Source: Dugong dugon (Eukaryota; Chordata; Mammalia; Sirenia; Dugongidae). From it: a stretch of 64,000 nt of DNA. Of the stretch, positions 11,961 to 23,553 are shown one piece after another; within the stretch, counting starts at the first letter, position 1; the number at the start of each line of letters is the position of its first letter. A program made the translations under genes and the position numbers. The stretch is from positions 59,020,145-59,084,144 of the forward strand of contig CM057468.1 in the NCBI GenBank assembly GCA_030035585.1, written 5' to 3'. Under the pieces are notes generated by a model. That model worked only from the letters and a program-made list of their open reading frames with translations, had not been told where the DNA came from and searched no databases.

Positions 11961-12128
11961 GGAGCCCTGGTGGCACAGTGGTTAAGAGCTTGGCTGCTAA
12001 CCAAAAGGTCTGCAGTTCAAATGCCCCAGCCACTCCTTGGAAACCCTGTGGGGCAGCTCTACTCTGTCCTATAGGGTCGCTGTGAGTTGGAATTGACTCG
12101 ATGGCAACAGGTTTGGTTTGGTTTGGCT
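11961..12128 (+). mobile_element. AfroSINE, short form
   Basis: A full-length head-to-tail copy starting ggagccctggtggcacagtg and ending in a (gtttg)n-type tail. The target sequence acctaaattt precedes it and acctcaattt follows it, consistent with a target-site duplication shared with the next SINE. Confidence 0.92.
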
Positions 12129-12141
12129 TCACCTCAATTTA

Positions 12142-12266
12142 AGGAGCACTAGTGGCACAGTTGTTAAAGCGCTTGACTGCTAACCAAAAGGTCTGCCGTT
12201 CAAGCCCACCAGCCACTCCATGGGAGAAAGATGTGGCAGTCTGCTTCTGTAAAGATTTACAGCCTT
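12142..12266 (+). mobile_element. AfroSINE, long form, 5' part (split by L1)
   Basis: The head and middle of a long-form copy (with 'gcagtctgcttctgtaaag'). The rest continues at 14239-14320, after the inserted L1. The target sequence acctcaattta precedes it at 12131-12141, and acctaaattta follows the second part at 14321-14331. Confidence 0.88.
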
Positions 12267-14226
12267 AGTACCTCACACCATACATAAAAACTAATTCAAA
12301 ATGGATCAAAGACCCAAATATAGAACCCAAAACTATAAAGATGATGGAAGTAAAAATACAGTCAGTGCTAGAGGTCCTAATACTCAGCATAAATAGGATA
12401 CAAACAATAGCTAACAATATACAAACACCAGAAGATAAGCTAGATAACTGGGATCTTCTAAAAATTAAATACTTATGCTCATCAAAAGACTTCACCAAAA
12501 GAGTAAAAAGAGAACCTACAGACTGGGAAAAAATTTTGACTGTGATATATCTGACAAAGGTCTTATCTCTAATAGGAAAATCCAACACCTGTACAACAAA
12601 AAGACAAATAATCCAATTAAAAAATGAGCAAAGTATATGAACAGACACTTCACCGCATAAGGAAATGCTCTCAATCACTAACCATTAGAGAAAGGCAAAT
12701 CAAAACTACAATGAAATACCATCTCACCACCACATTACTGGCACGAATAAAAAAAACAGAAAATAACAAATGGTGGAGAAGCTACAGGGAGATTGGAACT
12801 CTTAGGCACTGCTGGTAGGAATGAAAAATAATACAGCCATTTTGGAAAACGATATGGCGCTTCCTTAAAAAACTAGAAATAGAAATACCGTACGATTCAG
12901 TAATCCCACTCCCAGGAATATATCCTAGAGAAGTAAGAGGCGTCACATGAGTAGACATATGCACACCCGTGTTCATTGCAGCATTATTCACAATAGCTAA
13001 AAAATGGAAACGACCTAACTACCCATCAACAGATGAATGGATAAACAAACTACGGTACATACACAAAATGGAATATTATGCAACAATAAAAAACAATGAT
13101 GACTCTGCAAAACATCTCACAACATGGATGAATCTGGAGGGCATTATGCTGAGTGAAATAAGTCAATCACAAAAGGACAAATACTGTATGAGAGCACTAT
13201 TATAAAAACTGATGAAAATGTTTACACACAGAAAGAAACAATCTTTGATGGTTACAAGGGAGGGGAGGGGTGGGGAAGGAAAAACACTAACTAGACAATA
13301 GGTAAATGGGAACTTTGGAGAAGGGTAAGATAGTACACAATACTGGGAAAGCCAGCACAACTTGACGAAGGCAAAGTCGTAAAAGCTTCATAGACACAAC
13401 CAAACTCCCCGAGTGATCAAGTTACTAGGCTGAGGGCTGGGGACCATGGTCTTGGGGGACATCTAGCTCAGTTGGCATAACATAGTTTATAAAGAAAATG
13501 TTCTACAGCCTACTTTGGTGAGTATCGTCTGGGGTTTTAAAAGCTTGTGAGCAGCCATCTAAGATAAGCTTACTGGTCCCACCCCATCTGGAGCAAGGGA
13601 GAATGAAGAAAACCTAAGACACAGGGAAAGACTGGTCTAAAGGAGTAATGGAACACAACTACCACAGCCTCCACCAGACTGAATCCAGCACAACTAGATG
13701 GTGCCTGGCTACCATTACTCCCTCCTCCAACAGGGATCACAACAGAGTGTCTGAGATAGAGCTGGAGAGAAATGTAGAATAAAATTCAGATTCACAAAAA
13801 AACCAAAAAACAAAAAACAGACTTACTGGTCCGACAGAGACTGGAGAAACCCCAAGAGTATGGCTCCTGGACACCCTTTTAAGTCAGTACTGAAATTACT
13901 CCTGAGGTTCACCCTTCAGCCAAAGATTAGACAGGCCCATAAAACAAACAATAATACACATAGCTTAACCATGTATACGAGACTAAATGGGCACACCAGC
14001 TCAGGGGCAAAGATAAGAAGGCTGGAAGGGAAAGGAAAGCTGGATGAATGGATATGGGGAGCCCAAGATTGAAAAGGGGAGAGTGTTGGCATGTCGCAGG
14101 GTTGGCAACCAATGTCACAAAACAATATGTGTATTAACTGTTTAATGAGAGGCTAATTTGTTCTGTAAACCTTCATCTAAAATACAATAAAACAGAAAAA
14201 GTATAAAGAAAAATAGAAAAAAAAAA
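12267..14226 (+). mobile_element. 5'-truncated L1 inserted in a SINE
   Basis: About 1.96 kb. The first about 930 bp is the C-terminal end of L1 ORF2 with scattered frameshifts. Recognisable pieces are KWRSYREIGTLRHCW, YPSTDEWINKLRYIHKMEYY and [15 protein letters not shown]. The rest, from about 13206, is the lineage-specific 3'UTR ending in 'ccttcatctaaaatacaata'. Flanking duplicates atttacagcctt (12255-12266) and atttacagactt (14227-14238) differ at one base. It has no complete ORF and is inactive. Confidence 0.88.
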
Positions 14227-14320
14227 ATTTACAGACTTGGAAGTCCTATGGGGCAGTTCTACTCTAGGGTCACTATGAGTGGGAATTGACTTGATGGCAG
14301 TGGGTTTGGCTTTGGTTCTA
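14227..14320 (+). mobile_element. AfroSINE, long form, 3' part (after L1)
   Basis: It continues the SINE interrupted at 12266: 'ttggaagtcctatggggcag', then 'tatgagtgggaattgacttg' and the tail 'atggcagtgggtttggc'. Confidence 0.85.
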
Positions 14321-14419
14321 ACCTAAATTTATCATCCAAACACTGCTTGAAACACTGAACCCAGTAGTCCAGTAACGAGAATTTTTAAATAATTCTATAC
14401 GACCTTTAGTCAGTGCTGC

Positions 14420-14602
14420 GCTATGCTTGTGGCGCAAACAGTTAAGCACTTGACTACCAGAGGCACCTCTAAAGAAAGGTCTGGCAATCTGCTGATGAAA
14501 GATCACAGCCTTGAAAACCCCATGGAGCACAGTTCTACTCTGTAACACATGGGGTCGCCATGAGTTGGAATTGACTCCATGGCAACTGGATACTGGTTAT
14601 AT
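14420..14602 (+). mobile_element. AfroSINE-related SINE, divergent long form
   Basis: It has 'ggcgcaaacagttaagcact', 'ggcacctctaaagaaaggtc' and 'gtcgccatgagttggaattg'. The middle ('aggtgcctc...aaaggtctgg' type) differs from the common copies and recurs near 21108 and 35923, so this appears to be a separate subfamily. Confidence 0.75.
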
Positions 14603-14648
14603 TTAATATTAAATAGTTAGCAATTTTTACTCACCTAAGCTTTCACTA

Positions 14649-14860
14649 GGGGCCCTGTAGTGCAATGGTTAAGCAATTGGCTGCTAACCCAAAGGTTGGT
14701 GGTTCCAATCTACCCAGTGGCTCAATGGACAAAAAGACCTGGTGATCTGATATGCTCCCATAAAGATTACAGCCTAGAAAACCCTATGGGGCAGTTCTAA
14801 TCTGTTACATGGGGCGATCATGAGTCGGAATCAACTTCACGGCACCTTACAACAACAAAC
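14649..14860 (+). mobile_element. AfroSINE, long form with (aac)n tail
   Basis: The head is 'ggccctgtagtgcaatgg', the middle 'cctggtgatctgatatgctc' and the tail 'cggcaccttacaacaacaaa'. The aacaacaac tail resembles that of the RTE fragments. Confidence 0.85.
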
Positions 14861-16320
14861 TTAAAGTGTTTTTTTTTTTTTTTTGGCCTTGTATCCTCTC
14901 TTACTTTTCATATATGATGTATAAGTATGAAACAATGCCTTTGCTTTTTTTTTTTAACTTCCTCAAGTTCAGAGGTTTTCCAAAAAAATGATTTCTTGGC
15001 ACAACTTTCTTTGTTGAAAGTCAAAGATAAAAGGTTGCAGTTACTAATCTAATGAATGCTTAATTGGTTGCACTATCTTTTCTAGGAGTTTATTGATTTT
15101 GTCCACTTGTATACTAATTAAGAAACATTTTACATTTATTCTGTAATTTAGTTTTACATTTTTAAAAACTAATAAATAATAACATTTTCATTTGACTCAT
15201 CTGTAATTTTTTTATGCAGAAATTTTGTACAAGTGACTTTCAAGAACACGTAAACTTGGAAACAGATGACCTGAGATATGGTTTAGACTGTGCTGCTACT
15301 AATTTGTTGGATGAACTTAGACTTGCTTCTTGAGCTTCCTAAGGCTCAATTACTTCATCTATAAAATAAAAACTTAAATTACATAATCTCTAAAGTATCT
15401 TCCAATTCTAAAATGTTCAATTCTATTATCCCCAAACGATATGTTCATATTTCCAATCACACATCTACAAAGGCAAGTCTGATTTAGACTACTATCTAGT
15501 TATTCTGTCTACAGTTCACTCAATTGTGAAAATTTAGGATAGATTGCTGTAAAATTTATCATGAAAGTTGCTATATTCCATCATAACCAATACCTCTGTA
15601 AGGCCGGCAACATAACACGAAAGTGGAGGCTTCGTTCTAGAAGGGCTGAGACCATAGCTTATTATTAAGCATTTCCCATTCTTTGTCCAAACTTGAGCAA
15701 ACACCAGGAAGATGTTAAAGACCAGGGAAAAGGAGAGAGAACTCTACACAAAACAAACTGGGATTTTTCTACGTTAAAAAAAGCTTTATTACTATCCTAC
15801 TGCTTCCTCGTTTCTAGAGAAAATAATAACAAAAACCTGCTGTAGCCTAATCCATAAACAAATGAGAACTGAGTTTTACTATAAAATAATGATGTTATTT
15901 TTTTGCTGGAAGTTGTTATTTTAAAAATTATACCTGTTCATATTTAAAATAAGTAGTATAATGATATTTCTAATCAATGTATTTTATGACATTTCAAATT
16001 CATTCAATCATCAATCCATTCATTAATGGTTGAAAACCTAGTCTGGGTCTATGATGTTCTAAGAAAAAATTGGTGAACAAATGTCAATCCAATTAAGAAA
16101 ATATAAAACAATGCCTTACTGCAAGATGCAAAAGTGAGTATATATAATCTCATCCTTGAGCAAGACTCATCAGTCATCATTACTACGGTCCATTACCTAA
16201 ACTATACTATCTGACTTCAAACAGGAAGACTATATTTCAGAAGGGAATGCTAACACTATCATAAAAATTTGATGTAAACTATAGGAAACAATAAAATCAT
16301 TCAGGAAAACATTATCTTTC
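14861..16320. other. Intergenic AT-rich DNA with an old MIR
   Basis: About 15265-15420 (+) has the MIR text order ('gatgaacttagacttgcttc', then 'ttacttcatctataaaat'). The remainder shows no gene or clear repeat. Confidence 0.45.
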
Positions 16321-16330
16321 TGTATGATTG

Positions 16331-16540
16331 TCAAACCCAAAAAAACCACTGCTATTGAGTCGATTTTGACTCATAGTAACCCTATAGGACATAGTAGAAC
16401 TGTCCCATAGGGTTTCCAAGGCTGTAATCTTTATGGAGGCAGACAGCTACATCTTCCTCCCATGGAGCAGCTGGTGGGTTCAAACTGTGGACATCTGGTT
16501 AGCAGGGGAGCATTTAACCACTGCACCACCACGGCTCCTT
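16331..16540 (-). mobile_element. AfroSINE, long form
   Basis: A reverse-strand copy with the tail 'tattgagtcgattttgactc' and the head end 'ccactgcaccaccacggctc'. A perfect target-site duplication, tgtatgattg, is at 16321-16330 and 16541-16550. Confidence 0.93.
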
Positions 16541-16579
16541 TGTATGATTGCAAAGTCTATCAAACAGAGCTGAAGTCTT

Positions 16580-16945
16580 TACACTCACTCCTCACTTATC
16601 AACATGGTTAGGTTCCAAAGACCAGGTCATTTTGTGAAAATTGGTGTTATCGAAAAATGGAGGATGATCACATCAAATCACAGAATGGAGGATGACTACA
16701 TCATTACATAACTGCCAAATTACATTATTACATAACTGCAAAACCACTGAGAATCCTGGCCTAGCCAAGTTGACATATAACCTTAACCATCACATCCAAT
16801 GTTACTCTTGTCTCGCACTTTGACATTCATTACTGCCAAATACACAGCATTAATGCACAAAATAGTAGGATAGTAGATTTTTCACTATTGTTGTAAATGT
16901 GAAATGTCGGATAACAGAACAGATGATAAGTGAGGACTAGGTGTA
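16580..16945. mobile_element. TIR DNA element, copy 1 (Tigger/mariner-like)
   Basis: A 366-bp non-autonomous element. Its left end, tacactcactcctcacttat, and right end, ataagtgaggactaggtgta, are inverted repeats of each other. Internal text ('aatggaggatgactacatca', 'ttccaaagaccaggtc') recurs in the copies at 38911 and 57607. It has no coding capacity. Confidence 0.82.
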
Positions 16946-17274
16946 TTTCTAAGCAGACATAATCTAAACATGAACTTCTTGAAAAGGACCTGCTTATATA
17001 AAATTCTTGGAAATTGCATACAGATTTTTCTGTTTAATTATATAAAAGTTCTTGTACTCATAAGTTGCTTTTTGCAGTCCATATTCTTCTAAAGATTCAT
17101 ATTAAAAATAAAAAAATTCTGTTTATGATAGTTTCCACATATTAGTTGAAGTCATTTTATTGCTGATGATCCCTAAGTAAAGGGAATAGTCGTAGACAAA
17201 TAATTTCAACAAGCAAAATAAACTGAGAATTGTTCATCTGGGACAGTAAATATTGCTTGTGACCAGTATTTAAA

Positions 17275-17431
17275 AGGAGCACTGGTGGCTCAGTGGTTAA
17301 GAGCTCGGTTGCTAACCAGAAGGTCAGCAGTTAGAATCCACCCACTCCTCCTTGGAAACCCTATGGGGCTGTTCTACACTGTCCTATAGGGTCGCTATGA
17401 GTCAGAATGGACTCGACAGCAATAGGAAAAA
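17275..17431 (+). mobile_element. AfroSINE, short form
   Basis: A full copy flanked by a perfect duplication, agtatttaaa, at 17265-17274 and 17432-17441. Confidence 0.92.
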
Positions 17432-17968
17432 AGTATTTAAAGAGATATTTTAAAATAATTTTACATTTTTTAAACAGTCCCGTTGTAATTAATTTGCTCT
17501 AGAGAGGGGTATATGATTATAGGGAAGATCTGCTTGGCTGCATATGTTCAAGTCCCGGCAAAGCAATCTCCAAGAACATGGGAAAAATGTATGTGTTACA
17601 CAGGGTGATTGCAATGACAGCATGCAACTCATGATGGTATTGCATGAGTTATATTGGTCCTCAGTCATCAATATATGAGGGTAATAATTTTTTTTTAAAG
17701 ACTTGCATTGCATTTGTGTAAATGCATATTATATCCCTGTTCCTTAATCCACATAATGGGAAAAAAATCTAAGAGAATGCCTCCAGCAGATGTTGAAGCC
17801 GGAACAAGCCTTTTTTTTTTTTTTTAAATCATTGTGTTCTTTTAGAGTTAAGACGTTTATGATTCAGTAATATTATTAAATTAAAACTGGTGTGGGTCCA
17901 GGATATTCTGGGTTAAGGATTTTCTACTATGTTTTATTATCTACTTTATTACTAGAAGGTAATGATAG

Positions 17969-18182
17969 GAGAAGCCCTGGTGGCACAGTGGTTAAGCACT
18001 CGGCTGTTAACCAAAAGGTCTACAGTTCAAACCCACTAGTTGCTCCATGGGAGAAAGGTGTGGTAGTCTGCTTCTGTAAAGATTACAGACTTGGAAACCC
18101 TATGAGGCAGCTCTACCCTGTCCTGTAGGGTTGCTATGAGTTCAAGTCAACTCGACAGCAGTGCGTTTGTTTTTTGGTTTAG
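17969..18182 (+). mobile_element. AfroSINE, long form
   Basis: It contains 'agccctggtggcacagtgg', 'gtctgcttctgtaaagatta' and 'aactcgacagcagtgcg'. The flanking duplication is unclear. Confidence 0.9.
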
Positions 18183-18477
18183 TTAGTGATAAGAACGTTC
18201 AGTGGGAAGATGACTACAATACCAGAGCAGCTATATGTTGAGCTGAAGTGAAAAACTGGAAAATGTTGGTGGCAGGAAAAAAGTCTTGTAAGGACACAAT
18301 CACCACTGTAGAATAGTTCCAGAATGAGTTGTGAAAAGCCACAGTATCACAGGACTGCTGCCCAGAATAGAGACCTTCAAATGCCGTGAAATTTCAAGGG
18401 TATCGGCGGCCCTGCTGCTCTCCTTTCCTGGTTAAAAAAGAAGAAGAAAAAAAACTCTCTCTGGCTCTCCTGTAACT

Positions 18478-18675
18478 GTTGTTATTGTTAGTTGCTGTGG
18501 AGTCAGTTCCAACTCATGGCACCCCATGTGTACATAGTAGAACTGCTCCATAGGATTTTCAAGTCTGTGACCTTTCAGAAGCAGATTGCCAGGCCTGTCT
18601 TTCAAAGTGTCTATGAGTGGGTTCAGACCAATCTTTTGGCTAGTAGTTGAGCCCATAACCGTTTGCGCCACTCAG
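18478..18675 (-). mobile_element. AfroSINE, divergent long form
   Basis: It reads, on the plus strand, 'ttgctgtggagtcagttcc', 'aactgctccataggattttc' and 'aagcagattgccaggcctgt', then the degraded head 'gtttgcgccactcagt'. Confidence 0.8.
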
Positions 18676-19102
18676 TATACTGCTATTAGAAGATACCTAA
18701 TATTCTGCTCTTAGAAGATCATTTCAATTATTCAATATTTTTTATTCTTCTCAAATGCAAACATTTCTGGAAGGGAAAACACATTAAGTTAAGGTTTGCA
18801 AACTCAATGCATAGCATACTAGAACTAATAGATTTGGAGTAAGGCAAGGGAAAATGGTGGGGACTGTGGAAAAAAAGGCCCACAGAAAAGATGTTAACTT
18901 CATATTTGCTTCTACACACAGTAGCCAAGTTCCACCAAATATCCAAAAATTTTACATGAATTTTCCTAATTTTAAAATGTCAGCTGTAAATTTTTATTTA
19001 AAATCTGTGCAAACTAAACTTACCTTCCCATTTGTTGGGTTAGTTTAATTTGGTCCTATGGGTCACATGGGGTACTTAAACGACCTATCACTCAAGAGTT
19101 AA

Positions 19103-19301
19103 CAGTTGCCCTTGAGTTGACTCTGACCTGTGGCAGCCTTATATGTGTCAGGGTAGAACTGTGTTCCACAGGGTTTTCAACAGCTTAGTTTTTGGAAGTA
19201 AATCCACAGGCCTTTCTTTTGAGGCACATCTGGGTAGACTTGAACCTCCAACTTTTAGTTAGCAACCTAGTACGTTAACCGTTGCATCACCCAGGGACTC
19301 C
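19103..19301 (-). mobile_element. AfroSINE-related SINE, divergent form
   Basis: The order 'cttgagttgactctgacctg', then 'cctttcttttgaggcacatc', then 'catcacccagggactcc' is a reversed copy. Flanks actcaagagttaa (19090-19102) and actcaggagttaa (19302-19314) are a target-site duplication with one difference. Confidence 0.85.
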
Positions 19302-19383
19302 ACTCAGGAGTTAAGAGACCTGAATCCCATTTTCAAGTCTGCTACTCCTGAATGGCCTTGGAAAATTGAACCAAATTGTAAAC

Positions 19384-19894
19384 TGTCTTAGTTATCTAGT
19401 GTTGTTATAACAGAAATACCACAAGTGGATGGCTTTAACAAAGAGAAGTTTATTCTCTCACAGTCCAGTAGGCTACAAGTTCAAATTCAGGGCATCAGCT
19501 CCAGGAGAAGGCTTTCTTTCTCTGTTGGCTCTGGAGGAAGGTCCTTGTGATGCATCAGTCTTCCCTTGGTCTGGGAGCATTTCAGCACAGGAACCTCAGG
19601 TTCGAAGGACACGTTCTGCTCCCGGCACTGCTTTCTTGATGGTATAAGGTCCCCATGTGTCTCTGCTCACTTCTCTCTTTGCTATCTCAAAAGAGATTGG
19701 CTTAAGGCACTACCCAATCTTGTATACCTCATCAGTATAACTGCCACTAATCCATCTGATTACTTCATAGTGATTGAATTACTCCATAGTGATTGAAATC
19801 ACATCAGATTACAAAACGGTACACAATTATACAATACTGGGAATCATGACCCAGCCAAGTTGACAGATATTTCTGGGGGACACAATCCATGACA
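19384..19894 (-). mobile_element. Solo LTR, MaLR/MLT1-like
   Basis: A 511-bp solo LTR. It begins tgtcttag and ends ccatgaca (TG...CA) and is flanked by the 5-bp duplication taaac at 19379-19383 and 19895-19899. Read in reverse it has the MLT1-like layout: 'tcatggattgtgtcccccag' near its start and 'ccacttgtggtatttctg' near its end. No internal retroviral genes are attached. It is very similar to the copy at 45516. Confidence 0.85.
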
Positions 19895-19899
19895 TAAAC

Positions 19900-21107
19900 T
19901 TCTTGAGATCTGAGTTGACATCTCTGTATTAGTTGTATTAGTTAGCATCCCAAAAGGAAACAGAAGACATGCTCAGAATAATTAGAGGAGGATTTATTTA
20001 TAAAGGTACTAATTACAAAATTATGGGTGGGATATAGGGAAACCATAAGGCATGGTACAAGAATCCAGGGCCAGCAGCCACAAAGCTGTCACCACCCCAG
20101 GCCCTGAGAAATGAGGGAAAGATGAGGTTATCGAAGCCACATTGACAGGAACATGGCCTGTGGCCTATCAGAGAAGTCAGTCGGAGGAACCTGCGAAGCA
20201 ACGGAGTCAGGAGGTTAATACCCTTGTCACTTTCCTTCTTCCATACCTTGTCAGGGCTGCCTCCCCACTGGCTGATCCCATCTGGAGGCTGTGGGTAAGG
20301 TAGCTGGTGAGGGTACTCCATATAGGTCGGCCTCAGGGCAGACAGCAGGGTGGAGAAGAGAGGAGGGTGCGTCTGGAGAGCCAAACATAAAACTGTCTGT
20401 CACAGTCACCTTGGGTTTAGCTTCCTTTATGATATTTGCAAGAGTGTACTGCATCTAGTTGGCATTGAATTATTATAGAAGTCTCCTTTTTTTACGTTTT
20501 AAATGTAGATATTAGGACTTTTTCCAAGGCCCTCTCCAACGTTAATCATCTAAAATTTTAGTAATTTATACTTGAGATGAGAATCTGAAAAAGACATTTG
20601 GGAGAAGTTCTGAGAACTTTGGATGCCTTACACTAAAGTTAAATATCATGTACCTCATGAAACAGATCAACCTAAATTCAAGCCAAAAAGACATGAAAGC
20701 TGAGATAATTTTTTTTTTTAAGCAATATCATCATATAGCACATGAAAAACAGGGAAGTGTTTACTATAGACTTCCATAGCCTCTGAGGAATTATCACATA
20801 TATACATTCTATGGATAGAGTAGGGGATAGGACTGGGGTGTTTGTTTTTGTTATTACTATTGTTAGATGTTTTGATGAGAACTGTCATTAGAATATGTAG
20901 TCATCAGTATAAGCTTACACATCAATTTCCATTTAGGGGTTTGTTTCATTAAAGTTATTCAAGCTTTGAAATAGAATATTACTCAGAAGAAACAATAAAG
21001 TCTTTAAATCCATTGAAAATTAACTGAGAACAATGACCTCTCACTCCTGCTCACTGAAAGGCATTATTTAGAATACAGACATATACTATGCTGAGCTTAT
21101 TTCTTGT
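19900..21107. other. Intergenic DNA, no gene recognised
   Basis: Overlapping minus-strand frames at 20013-20454 of up to 123 codons lie in a locally GC-richer patch, but they have no recognisable domain and no splice or promoter context. They are treated as chance. The rest is AT-rich and featureless. Confidence 0.45.
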
Positions 21108-21324
21108 CCCTGGGTGGCGCAATAAGTTGGATTGCTAACCAAAACTTGGCTATTTGAGTCCACTCAGAGGTGCCTCAAAAGAAAGGCCTGATGATATACT
21201 TCCAAAAGATCAGCTATTGAAAACCCTCTGGGCCACAGTTCTATTCTGAAAACCCTGTGGATCACAGGTCTACTCTGACACACATGGTTCTCTTTGTGTC
21301 GGAGCCAACTCTAAGGCAATCGTT
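21108..21324 (+). mobile_element. AfroSINE-related SINE, divergent form
   Basis: The head is 'tccctgggtggcgcaataag', the middle 'aggtgcctcaaaagaaaggc' and the tail 'ggagccaactctaaggcaat'. The 'aaaccct' segment is repeated internally ('gaaaaccctctgggccacag', then 'gaaaaccctgtggatcacag'), a local duplication. Confidence 0.82.
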
Positions 21325-21524
21325 TTTTTTTTGTTTTGTTTTTTTAAGCTTATTCAAAGAAAACATATGAATCTGGCAGCTAAACATGGCTGCCATTGTA
21401 ATCTATGGTGAGAATGAAACTTCGGAATTAAAACCCTAAGGATTAGAGGTAGGGTAGCTGAATAATTTCACAATGTGTCACTCTTACGTCATGGCTTACC
21501 ACTGCAGCAGTCATCAGCATAACC

Positions 21525-22119
21525 CAGTGGAGTCACTAGGGTGGGTGTCACCCAGCGTGGTAACTCATGGTGTTGCCACCTGCCCCCGCAACCGACCTCC
21601 TCCTGTACCAGACTATACAGAATCTTTAATAATGTTTTTTGTACTGAGGTTACTTGGAAATCATAATTCCTATATATCACTCCTTCTTTTACTTTAATTA
21701 CTACTTGATGCTCAAAAAAGTTATTGATATAGGTACACAAATACTAATTACCACTATATTGTAGCTGAAACACCAGAAAATTTGGCAAAATCAGCAACTA
21801 TAAAAACACCGGCAGCAAAGAAAACAACAGTGTGTGCTTCTAGTGTGTGCTGAGGAAACCATGTGATTCGAAGCATCATTGTAATTGAATAACAATGACA
21901 GTTCTGACTGGAGTGTAGTAGAAGGTTCAAAAAGTGAATTAGCATAGAGTTTTAGCCTTGTAGGCATATCGATACATGTAAGCTGGGCTTAATGAAAAAT
22001 GTTTTTGTTGTTATGACCAACTACAGGGATATTTTCAAAGACAGTTATTTTGGTGTCCCTCCTCTGACAGTGTCACCCTACGTGGTCTGCACCCCCCACA
22101 CCCCCTAGTGACGCCACTG
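21525..22119. mobile_element. Non-autonomous hAT DNA transposon
   Basis: A 595-bp element with terminal inverted repeats cagtggagtcactaggg and (inverted from the right end) cagtggcgtcactaggg. A perfect 8-bp target duplication, gcataacc, lies at 21517-21524 and 22120-22127. TIRs starting CAG and 8-bp duplications are hallmarks of hAT elements. The AT-rich interior has no transposase-like frame. Confidence 0.85.
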
Positions 22120-22754
22120 GCATAACCTCTGAACCACGCAAAGTTGTAGAAGTACCTCATCCTGGTTCCTTATGCAGCTGGTCTCCTCAGTTGGAACAGC
22201 GATGATCATATCACAGTTTCACTGAGTGGGACAGATCCAGGGAATGATGACAGCAGCGTGCCAAGCCACTTTAAATACACATCAAAGCCAGTGTTGAAAC
22301 TTGGCATAGGTGTGGAATGATGGGAAATGAAGCTCGCGGCTTTCAGAATTTCAAAGACTCACTTTAAGTGGAAAGCACTGATAGATAAAAGACGATGAGA
22401 CAGAATGAACAGCTGTGCCAGGCAGGCTTTACTTAAGGATTACACTGCCAAGCAAGCACAGTCTTTAGAAGTACAAAGGGTGAAAAACACTGCTAACTTT
22501 GCAATTTCTTCTTCACCTACATCTGAATGCATAGAAATAACAGCATCTGTAACTGGAATAGTTTTTTTTTCCTCTCATTCCGTTTCCCTACACTTGAAAG
22601 GCCATGTGCTGGCCTTAATCCACTAATGGTAATATTACTTGATCTAAACAGAGGTTCTAGAACATTGGGGTCCTAGGGATGGGAACATAAAGACGATTAA
22701 ACGGGGAATCAAATTCAAATTTCACTTATACTTTATTTGGCATGTTGTTAAATA

Positions 22755-22960
22755 GTAATGCATAGTAGTTAAGAGTATAGGTGCTAGAGCCAGAATACCT
22801 CCGTTTGAATCCTGGCCTTGATACTTAATAGTAAACTTCAAGCAATACATCCCTCAGTTTCCTCATCTCTAAAATGGAGTAATTATTTCTACCTTAGAAG
22901 AGTTCCTGTACATAAGTGCTAATAGTGTTAGTTGTTACTGTTAATATTATTGCTATTACT
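22755..22960 (+). mobile_element. MIR SINE
   Basis: It shows the ordered MIR text: 'gtagttaagagtataggtgc', 'agagccagaatacc', 'tttgaatcctggc', then 'tccctcagtttcctcatctc' and 'taaaatggagtaatta'. Confidence 0.8.
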
Positions 22961-23400
22961 ATATTTCTTAAGTTGAGACCAGTTAGTTGAACGAGAGGGA
23001 ATGAAGATCTTTATAGGGACTTCATTTGTTCCAATTGCTAGGTCCAGAAAATAGATTAGGAGTGAGATAGAGAGAAGCAGAGAAAAAAGTGAAGAGTTGG
23101 CAAGGAAGGGGAATGCAGGGTGGGAGGGCAGAAGCATCTTTCAGAGACATTCTGGACTGATCTTATTTAATTCTAAACAAAAATAGAAAGCTTTGGCATT
23201 TTGATAGTTCCAAAAAGGGAACTTTTCTTTGACTATGTTAATGCCTTAGCTGTTCCCTTTTGAGTCACACTAAGTTTTGCCTTTCTTGACTATGTAGTAA
23301 TTTCCCTTTTATTCCATGTATTTGTATGATACAGAAATTGATCTAGAAAACATTTTTACACCTCTATCCTCCTTGGGTCACTACCCTTAACTCTGTTACT

Positions 23401-23553
23401 TTATTTGCCGTCTAGTCGATTCTGACTCATAGAGAAGCCATAGGACAGAGTACAACTGCTCCATGGAGTTTCCAAGGAATGGCTGGTGGATTTGAACTGC
23501 CAACCTTTTGATCAGCAGCCAAATGCTTAACCACTGCACCACCAGGGCTTCCT
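23401..23553 (-). mobile_element. AfroSINE, short form
   Basis: A reverse copy with 'ccgtctagtcgattctgact', 'gaactgccaaccttttgatc' and 'ccactgcaccaccagggc'. The element ends flush with its head. Confidence 0.88.

Noticed and set aside
11961-12128. tRNA-like Pol III signals (A and B boxes) here and in other copies
   Set aside because: They belong to the tRNA-derived head of a SINE. No folded tRNA with an anticodon arm and discriminator end is present.
19429-19796. Overlapping frames with a match to the frame at 45561
   Set aside because: The resemblance comes from two copies of the same LTR, not from a gene family.
20013-20454. 123-codon minus-strand frame, Pro/Leu-rich
   Set aside because: No domain, no splice or promoter context. 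The composition reflects a local GC rise.
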